From contig UESW01004760.1 of the NCBI GenBank assembly GCA_900491605.1, forward strand, positions 575,132-639,131: a stretch of 64,000 nt of DNA, given 5' to 3'. The translations under genes and the position numbers were made by a program. The notes beneath the pieces are model-generated. The model did not search any database and was not told the origin of the DNA. It saw only the letters and a program-made list of their open reading frames with translations. This document shows positions 32,114 through 42,943 of the stretch, in pieces. How positions within the stretch are numbered: position 1 is the stretch's first letter; each line of letters begins with the position of its first letter. This DNA is from Calamus simplicifolius (taxonomy: Eukaryota > Streptophyta > Magnoliopsida > Arecales > Arecaceae).

Positions 32114-35100
32114 TGGTGAGCCCAAGTGATCAGGCTTCGGAGGTGACCTTGGCAGATTTGGAATGGATACGCCGCCTGTACAAGATCCCCCAGGATGTTG
32201 TCTTGTTGCTTCCGACGGCTGAGGACAAGGTGACATTCGGATTAGGGGATGGGGCGTTCTGCTATGAGGAAAGTTTGAGGGCAGGTCTCCGGTTCCCTCT
32301 TCATCTGTTGGTGCGGGAGGTGATGAAGTTCTATAACATATGCTTCACCATGGTGGCTCCCAATAGTTGGCGCAACCTCATCAGGTTTATCTCGTTGTGC
32401 AAACGTGTCGGAGTGACAGCGACCCTGCCGATATTCAGGGTGTGCTTCAATCTGGTCTTCGGGAGGACCTCAGAGTGGCCTTACATCGGCCCCCGGAGAT
32501 CCTTCAAGATGATTTCGGATAACCCGTCGTCGATAAAAGAGTGGAAGTCGCGATTCTTTATAGTCGAGGGAATATTAGTTCGGAATTCCCTCGGGTGTGG
32601 GGGCAATACGTGAAGGATCCAGAAGCGCACCCGGAGTTAACCAAGCTAGAGAAAAGGGATCTGATCGTGCTGCACGGCAGTCGGGTGCTTTCAGCCAGTG
32701 TTCTCCTATCGGAGGATGCTCTCTTCGCGGCTGGATTGAGCCCCATCGACCCTCGCGGTGAGTATCACTCTGTGGTCAATAGCTTAACGTGGCTCCATCT
32801 TTGATTTCTGTGCGAGCTAATGGGTGGATCATATTGCCCCTACAGTCGAAAGGTCGGCGCTCACAGACCAGATGAGGGAGGAGCTAGGAAAGCGCCGTAG
32901 GAGATCTGGCTCCAGCAGCAAGCATCGGCCCGAGAAGAGGTCTCGCCCTTTCGGCTCCCGCTCTAGGGGGATCGGGAGGGATGGTGATGATTAGCGCTCC
33001 TTGTCGCCACGAGCCGGAAGTACTGAAGTTCCGACGGCGCGCAATCTTTCGGCGCCGGAGGAGGGTCTGTCCGGGGGTGAAGATCGGGATGCTGCAAGGG
33101 TTTCGGAGGAGGCTGCTGAGATTTCCTCCCCACCTGTTGTTGTATTGTCTGACGATGGTGAGGGAGAAATGTCGGTTGGCTTGGGGGCCCCCGTGGGCGG
33201 GGCTGTTCGGTCTCCCTCACCGAAGGCCAGTGGCTCGGAGAATTTACAGGCGGAGGTGGGAGCGACCTCCGCTTCAATCGAGGCAGGAGAAGCGGTTACG
33301 ACTGATGAGGTTCGGCCTGGGCCGCTGGTGGGAGAGCGAGCCGGCGATGAGGGGATGGCCGAACCTGCCGAACCAGCGATCGAACCTCACGGGATGCTTT
33401 CCGGTGAAGGGCCTTCTGCCGAGGCACAGGAGGCTCCCGGGGAAGCCGAAATTCCCGAAGAGTCTATTGCGGGTAGGGGGATTTCTGAGGAGGCAGAAGC
33501 AGGAGAGGAGGAAGAAGGAGAAGGAGGGGAGCCGTCGAGCGAAGGGGATGCTCGGGCCGGGGCTCCCCTCGCCGGAGTCAAAATGCCTGAGGCTTCTCAA
33601 GCGAGGGCTCTGGCGGAGGAAGCCGGCCAATCGAGGGCTTCATGGGTCGCGGGTGCCCAGGTTGGCTCCCTGAGCGTGGACATCCACTCACGCGACCCGG
33701 AGGTGAGTGCCAGGTTCTCCGCTCTGATGCGGTCCACGTTCCAAGGGGGGAGAGTTCCTCGACAGGAGGGAGTTATTCGGAGGACCTCGTTGAGATGGCC
33801 TTCAGATACACCAGGGCGCCGAATGAGGCTTTTCTTCTCTCCGAGATCGACGATCTTGCTCTCACGAGGATCGCTACAGACTACGCGTCTCGGGTAGGTT
33901 GTCGCACCGAAGTAGGGTCTTTAGTTAGCTAATTTGACTATGTCCTTTACATGTGTAATCCTTTTTTGCAGAATACCCTGATCATGAGGGCACTGAAATG
34001 GTGCTTGCATCTGGCTGTTGGAGCTTGGGCTCAGGCCCGCCAGGAGGTCGATCGCCCTCAAGGAGAGGGTGGATTCTACTGATAAACTTTCCTGAGCCCT
34101 AGTGGTCCTTCAGAGGGAGCTCGAGGAGGCTCGCAGGATTCTTGCAGCTGAGAGGGAAAGAGCCTCTTAACTCGCCATACAGGTTGGTGAGCTCTAAGGC
34201 TTCCGCGAGCAATCCGAGAAGGCTAGTCTGGAGCTTTCTCATGCCAAGGCGGAGCACAAGAGTAAGGTCAATTCTATGCATTAGTTCTTTGATAAGAGGT
34301 GGGACCTGTTGAAAGCCAGCCATGCCGAAGACAAAGTCAACTGGAGCAAAAGGCTCGAGGAGGAAGAGCATAGGTGCCGGCGGCAACAGGACCACCTCAC
34401 CCGCCTAAATAAAGAGCTCGCCGATACAAAGGATCGGCTAAAGTGGTCGGATGAACGGGCTGCTTGGCTTTCTGACGAGCTCGACTACGCTCGCCAAGAG
34501 ACCGGGGACACTCAGTCCCGGGTGGACGAGCTAGAAGAGAGCCTTCGCCAAAACCAATCGGCCAAGTCTAGGGCTCTCAATAGGGTCCAAGTGCTGGAGG
34601 GTGAGCTAGCCCGGCGGGACGAGTAGGTAGGACACTATTTGTTTTACCCATTTTGGTCCTTCGGCTTTCGCTTTACTTAGCTTTTTTTCTGCAGTTGAAC
34701 AGGATGAGCCAGGAGTTTTAGGGGCGGTTGGCAGCATTCGGAGAGGAGGCGGCCTCAAGGCAACGAAGGATCTCTGAATTGGAGAAACAATTAGTCGAGG
34801 CAAATGCGCGAGCCTCTTCAGCGGTGGAGGAGTACAAGAACTCTATTCAAATTCGCCGACGAACGCAGGGCAGCTTGCGCCGATGCATTCCAGCTCGGCG
34901 AAGATGAGGTGCGGGCTAAGGTGCCCAGACTTATCCTGACCTGGACCTGTCTTGCTTGGAAGCCGAGCATTATGAAGCACGCACCCTGGGGGTCGAGGAA
35001 GACGAGTATGAAGAGATATCTGATGTCGACCTCGAAGCTATTCTGGGAGTCGATGCGGCTACCGAGGTATCCCGGCGTGACACCTTCAAGAAGGGGGGGC

Positions 35101-35147
35101 CAAGCGATGCCCCTGCTGATGCTGCCGCAGGAAGCGCTGGGGTCTGA
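32114..35147 (+). pseudogene. G2 antisense spliced gene: PF04195-like domain, acidic middle, coiled coil
   Basis: Plus-strand, opposite to gag-pol, beside the 3' LTR. Exon 1 (32114-32757) encodes LRAGLRFPLHLLVREVM and TMVAPNSWRNLIRFISLC, then KDPEAHPELTKLEKRDL and LLSEDALFAAGLSPIDP; a one-base shift lies near 32560. The donor GTGAGT (32758) and acceptor CTACAG (32845) lead to a basic Arg/Ser stretch. Next come an Ala/Glu-rich acidic region (33001-33720), a short conserved block (APNEAFLLSEID), an intron from about 33895, and a long coiled coil (about 34020-34850). The acidic C-terminus ends at 35147. Several shifts and stops break it. Architecture matches the G1 gene and the remnant at 17186-18993. 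Function is unknown. Confidence 0.7.
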
Positions 35148-35460
35148 TCCCAAGTCGTGACCCCTTGGGGGTCCGTATGTACCTTTTCTTTCTTTTGTTT
35201 TGTAGTTTGACTGAAGATTGATAAATGGATCAGCTATTTTTCATTCATTTGTCCTTCTTGGTTGTAGTTTTCTTGTCTTTAATTTTAGTCCTTACTACGA
35301 GTGCCACTTGGTTGATTTCCGGGCTCAAATTTTTAAGGAACATCCTGGTCGAGGCCAAGGCATAGGGATAAACCCGATGATAGAGTCGAGCGACAATATA
35401 GCTTGGTATGAAGGGAGGTTGAGAGACGATTTAATTCAGCTTAGGCTGAATGACACAGTG

Positions 35461-35990
35461 GTTCGACTAGGTCCGAAGAATGAAATAGCTCGGCTAAGGC
35501 CGAGGGATGAAGCAGCTCGGCTAGGGCCGAGGGACAAAATAGCTCGGCTAGGGCCGAGAGGCAAAGTGGCTCGGCTAGGGCCGAGGGATAAAATGGCTCG
35601 GCTAGGGCCGAGGAAAAAAATAGCTCGGCTAGGGTCGAGGGACAAAATAGCTCGGCTAGGGCCGAGGGACAAAATGGCTTGGCTAGGGCCGAGAGGCAAA
35701 ATGGCTCGGCTAGGGCCGAGGGACAAAATGGCTCGGCTAGGTCTGAGGGACAAAATAGCTCGGCTAGGGCCGAGAGGCAAAGTGGCTCGGCTAGGGCCGA
35801 GGGACAAAATAGCTCGGCTAAGGCCGAGAGGCAAAATGGCTCGGCTAGGGTTGAGGGACAAAGTGGCTCGGCTAGGGCCGAGGGGCAAAATGGCTCGGCT
35901 AGGGCCGAGGGACAAAATGAATGGCTCGGCTAGGGCCGAGGGATAAAATGGCTCGACTAGGGCCGAGGGGCAAAATGGCTCGGCTCATCA
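35461..35990. repeat. 27-bp tandem array, GCTCGGCTAGGGCCGAG core
   Basis: About twenty units of GCTCGGCTAGGGCCGAGG plus GACAAAAT(A/G). The 27-bp period is a multiple of three, so both strands read open as 9-residue repeats (for example ARLGPRDKM); I do not regard these as proteins. It follows the antisense gene directly. Confidence 0.95.
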
Positions 35991-36552
35991 GTAGCCAAGC
36001 TGAGATTGTGCTCTCGGCAAAAAGAGGGGAGTCCATCCCCGAGCAGGGGTTCATTGAACCTTCGCTGTCACTCCTCTATTCTTTTTGGTAAGAAGAGGGT
36101 TTGGCTTTCGCATCTATTTATTACTTCTGTCAGTGCTTTGCCTTTTCCAAGGCGGGTCGATTTTTGTTTCACCGAAGTGGGTGGTACGGCTTTGCGGCCA
36201 GCGAAAGGTCGCCTAGCACTTTCCGACGAACCACTGTTGTGTCGATCTTTTCCAACGCGGGTCGCTTTGACATGCGGTGTAAGTGCTTATTTGCCATTGG
36301 AGGATGTCATTTTCGTAGGACGATCCCCCAGATCTGCCAGTATCCGCAAGATCAGAGGACGATTTTCTGTATTTAAAGCTCGTGATTCGGGATCAGAGGT
36401 AATCTTTTGGCATGCGTCATGGCTTGGGCGAAGTGCTTGGCGCGCATCGTGGGGCACTGTTTTTATTTCGGAAGGCCACGTGGTGGCATGGGTTTGGCGT
36501 TTCGAATCTCAGGGCTTTCTGCTCTTGTAGCTGTTCCCGGTTCGTCTCCGCC

Positions 36553-36560
36553 TATAAAAA
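36553..36560 (+). promoter_or_regulatory. Possible TATA box, second plus-strand unit of G2
   Basis: TATAAAAA about 75 bp before the ATG at 36628, followed by a G-rich then C/T-rich leader. Sequence from 35991 to 36550 has no recognised gene. Confidence 0.4.
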
Positions 36561-36627
36561 AGGGGGGAGAGGCTCATATTGGGCCATCCCAAAGTTTTCT
36601 TTTCTGTAAGTTGTGAAGGCATACACA

Positions 36628-36960
36628 ATGGCTGTTTTCTTGGGGCTTAGAGCGGGAGGACTGAGTTTTCCCCTTGCAAGTCGCCGTCGTCCTCCGGACA
36701 GTTGGGGTGATGAAGGAGCCGCCGGGGGGTGGCTTGCCCTCAAGAAAGGAGCTTCGGAGATCGTATGGAGAGCGCACAGGAGGTCCGCAGAGATCGCATG
36801 GAGAGCGCACATATACGCTTCATGTGTGACCTTTGCGGTTCACCTTTGGGGATGCACGGTAGGAAGTGTACGTGGGCTCCCCATGGCTCGTGTGAACTTC
36901 TCCTCCTCCCCTGGTTTGGATTCCTGGGCTTGTCCGGTAGGGGAATCTTTCACCACGTGA
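36628..36960 (+). CDS. Unrecognised 110-codon ORF in G2
   Basis: Plus-strand ORF, antisense to pol, with context ACAATGGCT and a Pro/Arg/Gly-rich product. It contains a 30-bp internal duplication read as two near-identical WRAH segments. A TATA-like box is 75 bp upstream and an AATAAA lies at 37403 after a T/C-rich 3' stretch. I do not recognise a family. Other frames are also open here, so coding is uncertain. Confidence 0.25.
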   Translation: MAVFLGLRAGGLSFPLASRRRPPDSWGDEGAAGGWLALKKGASEIVWRAHRRSAEIAWRAHIYASCVTFAVHLWGCTVGSVRGLPMARVNFSSSPGLDSWACPVGESFTT

Positions 36961-37402
36961 GGAGGGGTGATGGTGTGTTGCCCGTAGGTACATTGCCTTT
37001 TAGTTTGGGCAAGGGCGAGCGGTACACACCCGATTTGGGGGAGCGCCCTGGTACCAGGGTCTGCGAGCTTCCTTCCTACTCATCGGAGGCCCTTCGGTCG
37101 GATGGTTTGGGGTAACAACCCGTCCACCCTTTTTGATTTCTCTGATATCTCGGTTGGGACGCCGAGATATTGTTATTAACCGAAGCTGGTCGCAACGGTT
37201 GGGCCGTGTCGTCTGCTCAATTTCGGCTTGAGCTGACTGGTTCGTGGCTTGCCTGATTTGTTAGGCCAGACGCCGAAGCATCATAGTCGTCCGAAGCTGC
37301 TTTGGAGCAGTTTGTCTGAGTTATGTACCCATTTTTATTTCATGCACTTCAATGCACTTGTAACGCCTCTCAGGCGGTTGTAACTTGTTTCGATGGTAAT
37401 GA

Positions 37403-37408
37403 AATAAA
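37403..37408 (+). terminator. Possible poly(A) signal, second plus-strand unit
   Basis: AATAAA followed by a T-rich run, after a stretch with TTGTAACTTGTTTCGATGGTAATG typical of plant 3' UTRs. Confidence 0.35.
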
Positions 37409-37624
37409 ATTTTTTTGCTCTTTCTTCTAGTTTCCATTTCTTTTGCGCCAAGAGTTGTTGTTGGAAATGAAAATGAGGCGTAGGGATATCGTTCGTTCTT
37501 GGCCGAAGATTCCGCGCTATCCGACCCAGTCGGGGCTCGCAAGCTGCCCGAATTAAGATGGAACCCTGGAGATTGTTCGGCAGTGGAACATATTCCTTAA
37601 CTTTGGCCGAAGCTCAGAGATTTA

Positions 37625-38185
37625 TTACTTGGCCCTGCCGAGGTTCGGAGATCTATGGCTCGGCCTTGCCGAAGTTCGGAAATTTATGACTCGGACCTGC
37701 CGAAGTTCGGAGAATAGTTGCTTGGCCCAGCCGAGTTTCGGAGATCTATGGCTCGGCCCAGCCGAAGTTCAGAAATTTATGGCTCGGACCTGCCGAAGTT
37801 CGGAGAATAGTTGCTCGGCCTAGCCGAGGTTCGGAGATCTATGGCTCGGCCCTGCCGAAGTTCGGAAATTTATGGCTCAAGCCTACCGAAGTTCGGAGAA
37901 TAGTTGCTCGGCCCAGCCGAGGTTCGGAGATTTGTGGCTCGGCCCTACCGAAGTTTAGAAATTTATGGCTAGGACCTGCCGAGGTTCGGAGATTTGTGGC
38001 TCGGCCCTGCCGAAGTTCGGAGAATAGTTTCTCGGCCTAGCCAAGGTTCAGAGATTTATGGCTCAGCCCTGCCGAGGTTCGAAGATTTGTGGCTCGGCCC
38101 TGCCGAGGCTCGGAGATTTGTGGCTCGGCCCTGCCGTGTTTCGGAGAATGGTGGCTCGGCCCAGCTGAGGTTCGGAGTCTCATAG
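37625..38185. repeat. About 31-bp tandem array, GCTCGGCC...GCCGAAGTTCGG
   Basis: Roughly eighteen units of TGGCTCGGCCCTGCCGAAGTTCGG followed by AGATTTA-type spacers. The CTCGGC/GCCGAG core is shared with the 26-bp LTR array and the 27-bp array. Confidence 0.9.
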
Positions 38186-38616
38186 CTTGGAGGGATGACT
38201 TAGTCGCCACCGTGATTCATGATATTTGGTTCCTGTGAGACTCAGCGCGGAGTGTCAAAGCGGAACGGGCGGCGCATGGGTACGCCCGACATTTATGATT
38301 TGGCTACTCCCGAGGGGAGTGAGTCAGCATCAGGTGCCAGCGCTCTTTCTTTTTCGTATTTCCAAGGGGCGGCCGATTTAAGGCAATTCGGAGGAGTATC
38401 GAGGGCATTTACTGCGCGAGGGCCCGACAGATTGGGAGGAACCCAGTTTCTAGAGAAGGAGGGGAGTTCCCTAGTTGTTCATCGACGTTTACCGATCTTC
38501 CTCGGGAAGGGGCACGACCCCTCGTGTCATGTGGGCACCCGTCAGAGTGACGACACGTGGTGAATCCTCATGGGTCGGTATTTATGACCGACGGATCGAG
38601 ATACCCGCCTGAGGGG

Positions 38617-38624
38617 TATAAATA
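38617..38624 (+). promoter_or_regulatory. TATA box of the small coiled-coil unit in G2
   Basis: TATAAATA in GGGGTATAAATACGG, 61 bp before the ATG at 38685; a textbook spacing for a plant promoter. Confidence 0.6.
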
Positions 38625-38684
38625 CGGATGAGAGGGATGCCAGCGTTTACCATCTTTTCGGTTAGCCTCTCAACAGCTTTCGAT

Positions 38685-38969
38685 ATGGCCTCTCAAGGTG
38701 GGGAGCAATCGTCCAACGGCGGTCATAGGGGCTCTTAGGGGGGCCGCTCCGCCGTGCTGGTTGACGGTATGGCCTTGGCGTCAGCCTTCGCAAGCCACGA
38801 GCATCTTGAGAAGGCAGTCGAGGAGTACCTCACCATTTCCATGAGGGAGGCCAAAGCCCTTCGCCGGGTCATAGACCAGCAAAAGGAGGAGATAGCGTCC
38901 CTCCGCCAGCGAGTCACCGAGCTATCCCAGCATGTGGAAGACCCGGCAGCACCTGGTGGGAGACGTTAG
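38685..38969 (+). pseudogene. Small coiled-coil ORF in G2 with its own promoter
   Basis: Plus-strand ORF of 94 codons. A Ser/Gly-rich start (MASQGGEQSSNGG) is interrupted by one TAG, about 17 codons in, and then continues in the same frame from a Met at 38754. The rest is predicted helical, with heptad-like spacing (HLEKAVEEYL, QQKEEIASLRQRVTEL). A TATA box lies upstream and AATAAA 65 bp downstream. It could be the end of the larger antisense protein copied as a separate unit, or a distinct small protein; its helical part resembles no domain I can name. Antisense to pol, between two tandem arrays. Confidence 0.5.
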
Positions 38970-39034
38970 GCCCTTGCGAGGGCCATTTTCTTTCTTTTAT
39001 ACTTTTTCTTCTTTCTTTTTGTATTTACCCTTTC

Positions 39035-39040
39035 AATAAA
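39035..39040 (+). terminator. Poly(A) signal of the small G2 unit
   Basis: AATAAATAAAAAGG following a T-rich 3' UTR-like stretch, 65 bp after the stop of the small ORF. Confidence 0.5.
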
Positions 39041-39464
39041 TAAAAAGGTCTTTTTTGACAACTTTTTGTTCTCCGAGATCATTGTTTAGTTCATAAAAGA
39101 AGAAAAACCACTTGTTTTTGTTTGAACTGTTGGGGGACCTGGGTGGTCCCGTGGGCTTACGCACTGAGTCATGATCTCGTCTGTGGAGCGAGACAGGCAT
39201 TTGGGCGGTAAGATTCCAGGGATTTAGCAGTAGGGGGAATTCCTTGATTTTGTCTGGGGCTCGTGGGCGGCCGTGTAGGGCCTGCCAAGGCCTAAAGGCG
39301 CATACTTTGTGTCTATTGACGGTTTTGCACAGTGTGCATTTTTCAAATCGGCCGAAGTTCTAGGGACTATTTGGAAGTCCTTCGGCTTTAATCGGGGTTT
39401 GCGTTCTTCGGTTTTTGCTGGGGCTTTATGCACTCCGGTTTTAGCCGGGGCTTTAGAATTCATC

Positions 39465-39595
39465 GCTAGGCCCAACCGAGATTCGGAGACTTATTGCTCG
39501 ACCCAGCCGAGGTTTGGAGATCAGTTGCTCGGCCCAGCCGAGGTTCGGAGAATTGTTGCTCAGCCCAGCCGAGGTTCGGAGAATTATCTGTTTAA
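39465..39595. repeat. Short 31-bp array of the same family
   Basis: Four units of GCTCGGCCCAGCCGAGGTTCGG, related to the array at 37625-38185, directly before the integrase end. Confidence 0.85.
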
Positions 39596-39730
39596 ATAGG
39601 TAGCTCGGTCGTGCCGACGATTGGTTAAGCAGCACCTGTCTCTTTTCATAATTTTTGGCGATATAATTTATGGCAATTTATGTTATGAATCATGAAACAA
39701 CGTGCCAACAAAGAATTTAAGAAGGTGAGC

Positions 39731-40680
39731 CTATAGAGGGCGTACCCTACTAATGATACTTGCGGAGGTTGTCCGAATTCTACGTCTGATGGATCTTCCG
39801 CTTAGGTCTTGCAGCCTGTAGGTCCCGGGTCCGACGATCTCCGCTACTTGGTAGGGGCCTTCCCAGTTTGGGGTCAGCTTTCCTTGTTCCAACGGTTTGG
39901 AGACAGATGCTTTCTGGAGAACAAGGTCGCCAGGCATGAAGGCTTTCCTTTTGACTCTGGAGGTGTGGTAGCGGGCCACTCTCTGCTGGCAGGCATCCAT
40001 TCTGATCCGAGCTTTTTCTCTGATCTCCTCTACCAAGTCTAGGTTGGTGCAGAGCTGCTCGTCGCTGGCTTCTCCCGAGTGGCTTTCCACTCGCAGGGAA
40101 GGAAGCCCTATCTCCACAGGGATGACGGCCTCTGTGCCGAAGGCCATTCAAAACAGGGTCTCGCCTGTGGGCACTCTCAGGGTGGTGCGGTAGGCCCATA
40201 GAACATGGTGTAGCTCATCCGCCCACCTGCCTCGGGCTCTAGAGAGCCAGGCTTTGATCCCTTGAAGCAAGGTCCGGTTGGTTACCTCGGCTGCTCCGTT
40301 AGCCTGTGGATGCCCGATTGAGGTAAGGCGGTGATGAATCCCATGCTCCTCGCAGAACTGACGGAACTTGGATTATCGAATTGTTTTCCGTTCTTAGTGA
40401 TTATGGTGTGCGGGAGGCCGAAGCGGCAGATAATGGATCTCCACACGAAGTCCCTGGCCCGAGCCTCAGTTATCTGAGCGACTGCTTCCGCCTCGACCCA
40501 TTTGGTGAAGTAATCGATGGCGACGAATAAAAATTTTCATTGCCCCGTGGCGAGTGGAAATGGGCCGAGAATATCCATTCCCCATTGGCGAAGGGCCAAG
40601 CAGAGGAAATGGGGATCAGGCTGGCGGAGGGGAGCCTCTGAATACTAGAGTGCCTCTGGCATGGGTCGCAAGCTCAGATA
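39731..40680 (-). pseudogene. G2 integrase core and C-terminus
   Basis: Minus-strand integrase in several frames. WGMDILGPF (near 40570) keeps the first catalytic Asp and NGAAEVT (near 40295) the Glu, but the second catalytic Asp is replaced by Lys (TIITKNGKQFDN, near 40390). A one-base loss follows the QFDN motif and a stop breaks the GQ-KFLF stretch. The C-terminal part (40147-39731) is open. Not active as it stands. Confidence 0.85.
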
Positions 40681-41870
40681 AAATCGTCGGCATCTTTCTG
40701 CATGGTCGGCCAATAGTAACCTTGACGCAGCACCTTGTGACATAGGGACCGGCTTACCAAATGGTTGCCGCAAATCCCCTCATGCACTTCGCGAAGGGCA
40801 TAATCTGCTTCGGACGGGCGAAGGCATCTAAGCAGTGGCATGGAGAAGGATCGTTTGTAGAGCTGGTCATCAATCAACACATAGTGGGTAGCCTGCAGCT
40901 TTAGCCTTCTGGCTTCTCTCCGATCGGATGGAAGTGACCCTTCTTTAAGGTACCTCAGGATGGGGTCAAACCATGATGGTTCGGCCTCAACTTGCATTAC
41001 TCGATCGGCTTCCGCGATACTGGGTCTCTTTAAGATCTCCAGGTGGAATTTTTGTTCGGCGTCCATAGATTCCGCCATTGCCAATCGGGATAGTAGGTCG
41101 GCTCGGGCATTTTTAGATCTGGGAATCTGTATGATCTCAAATTCAGAGAAATGAGAGAGTTGGCTTCGAATCTCTTGGAGATATCGGATCATGTTGGGTT
41201 CCCGGGCCTCGAACTCCCCTCGCACGTGACCTGCCACCAGCTGGGAGTTGGTGAAGGCGTTAAGTTTCTCCACCTTAAGGCTACGGGCGATCCAGAGATT
41301 GGCCAGCAGGGCTTCATACTCAGCTTCGTTATTGGAGGCCGGGAAGGAGAAGCGGACGCCGTATTCGAAAGTTGCCCCCTCTGGGCTAGTGAGGACCAAG
41401 CCCGCACCGGGGCGATGGGGGTTGGACGACCCGTCGACATGGAGGAGCCAGCGGGCGTCAGATTTTGGGCTTTCGGGGGAGTTGGGGGTGGAGCCATCCT
41501 TCGGGATGGTACATTCGAGGAGGAAGTCCGCCAGCACCTGAGCTTTGATGGCCGGGCGAGGTTGGAACCGAATGTCGTGTTCGCTCAACTCTACGGCCCA
41601 TTTAGTCATTCTCCCCGATGTCTCCGGGCGGTGGACCACCGCTTTGAGGGGTTGGTCAGTCAGGACCGTCACAGAATGTGCTTGGAAGTACGACCGCAAC
41701 TTTCGGACCGAAATGAACAAGGCCAGCACCATCTTGTCAATTCGGGTATACCTCGCCTCCGCGTCCCGGAGCAGTTTGCTGACATAATAAATCGGCCTCT
41801 GGGCCTTGCTTTCCTCTCTGACCAGCACTGAGCAAACGACACCCTCTGAGACGGCCAGATACAGGAACAA
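40674..41870 (-). pseudogene. G2 RNase H domains and integrase zinc finger
   Basis: A 398-codon open frame. The first RNase H has RPIYYVSKLLRDAEARY and VLTDQPLKAVV. The second, Tat-type RNase H has Asp146 (LLHVDGSS) and Glu184 (NEAEYEALL), but the third catalytic position is Asn208 (AFTNSQL) where G1 has Asp. The HEGICGNH part of the zinc finger is present. The frame ends near 40674 just before the Cys pair. Confidence 0.85.
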
Positions 41871-41960
41871 TGCCTCCCCGGTATTTGGACTGCTGAGGAG
41901 AGGGGGAGAGCCAAGGTACTTCTTGAGATCTTCGAATGATTTTTGACACTCGGGGGTCCA

Positions 41961-42943
41961 CTAAAAATTCTTAGCCGACCGGAGAGTTTTGAAGAAGGGG
42001 AGGCATCTTTCGGCCGAGCGCGCCACGAAGCGGTTAAGAGCTGCTATCCTCCCGATTAGGTGTTGGACTTCTTTAATAGACGTCGGGGGTGCCATCTGCT
42101 GCAGAGCTTGAATCTTCTGGGGGTTAGCTTCAATACCCCATTGGGAGACCATGAAGCCGAGGAACTTCCCAGAGTTAACACCAAAGGCGCACTTAGTCGG
42201 ATTGAGCTTCATCTGATACTTGCGGAGTGTCGCGAAGCTCTCCGAGAGGTCCTCGATGTGCTGTGATGCTTCTTTGCTTTTGACCAGCATGTCGTCGGCA
42301 TACACCTTCATGTTCTGGCCGATTTGCTCCTTGAATACCTTGTTGACCAGCCTTTGGTAGGTGGCTCCTGCATTTTTAAGACCGAAAGGCATAACACGGT
42401 AACAGTATGTACCTGGGTCGGTATGAAGGCGGTCTTTTCCTCATCTTCGGGGGCCATCCGAATCTAGTTGTAGCTGAAGTATGCATCCATGAACGTCAGC
42501 ATTTGGTGACCTAAGGTGGCATCCAAAAGTTGATCAATTCGGGGGAGAGGGAAGCTGTCATTCGGGCATGCTTTGTTGAGGTCGGTGAAGTCAATGCAAA
42601 TCCGCCACTTACCGTTCGACTTCTTCACCATGACGGCATTTGACAGCCAACTTGGGTAGTTCACCTCCCAAATGAAGTTCGCTTTGATGAGTTTATCAAC
42701 CTCCTCTTCAATAGCTCTCTGTCGTTCTGGGGCAAAGCTCCGCTTCTTTTGCTTGATGGGCCGGTGTGTCTCGTCCATGTTAAGGCGGTGGATGAGAACC
42801 TCGGGGCTGATCCCTGGCATGTCGGAGGCAGACCAAGCGAAAACATCAGCGTTGCTTCGGAGAAAGTCGATCAGCTCCTGCCGGGACTCGCCTTTTAGCA
42901 GCGACCCGATCTTTATGGTTCGGTCGGGACGAGCCTCGTCCAA
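41961..42943 (-). pseudogene. G2 reverse transcriptase
   Basis: Ty3/Gypsy RT with KWRICIDFTDLNKACP and FMDAYFSYN (42600-42470), then VMPFGLKNAGATYQ and the catalytic YADDML (42390-42290), the thumb KFLGFMVSQWGIEANP, and a stop after SAKNF at 41961. A frameshift between 42390 and 42470 breaks it. Confidence 0.85.

Noticed and set aside
35436..35915. Long minus-strand ORF of ILSLGPSRA-type repeats
   Set aside because: It is the 27-bp array read through; the period forces openness in several frames and there is no start context.
41151..41831. 226-codon plus ORF opposite G2 RNase H
   Set aside because: The minus frame encodes recognisable RNase H; the plus frame has no known motif.
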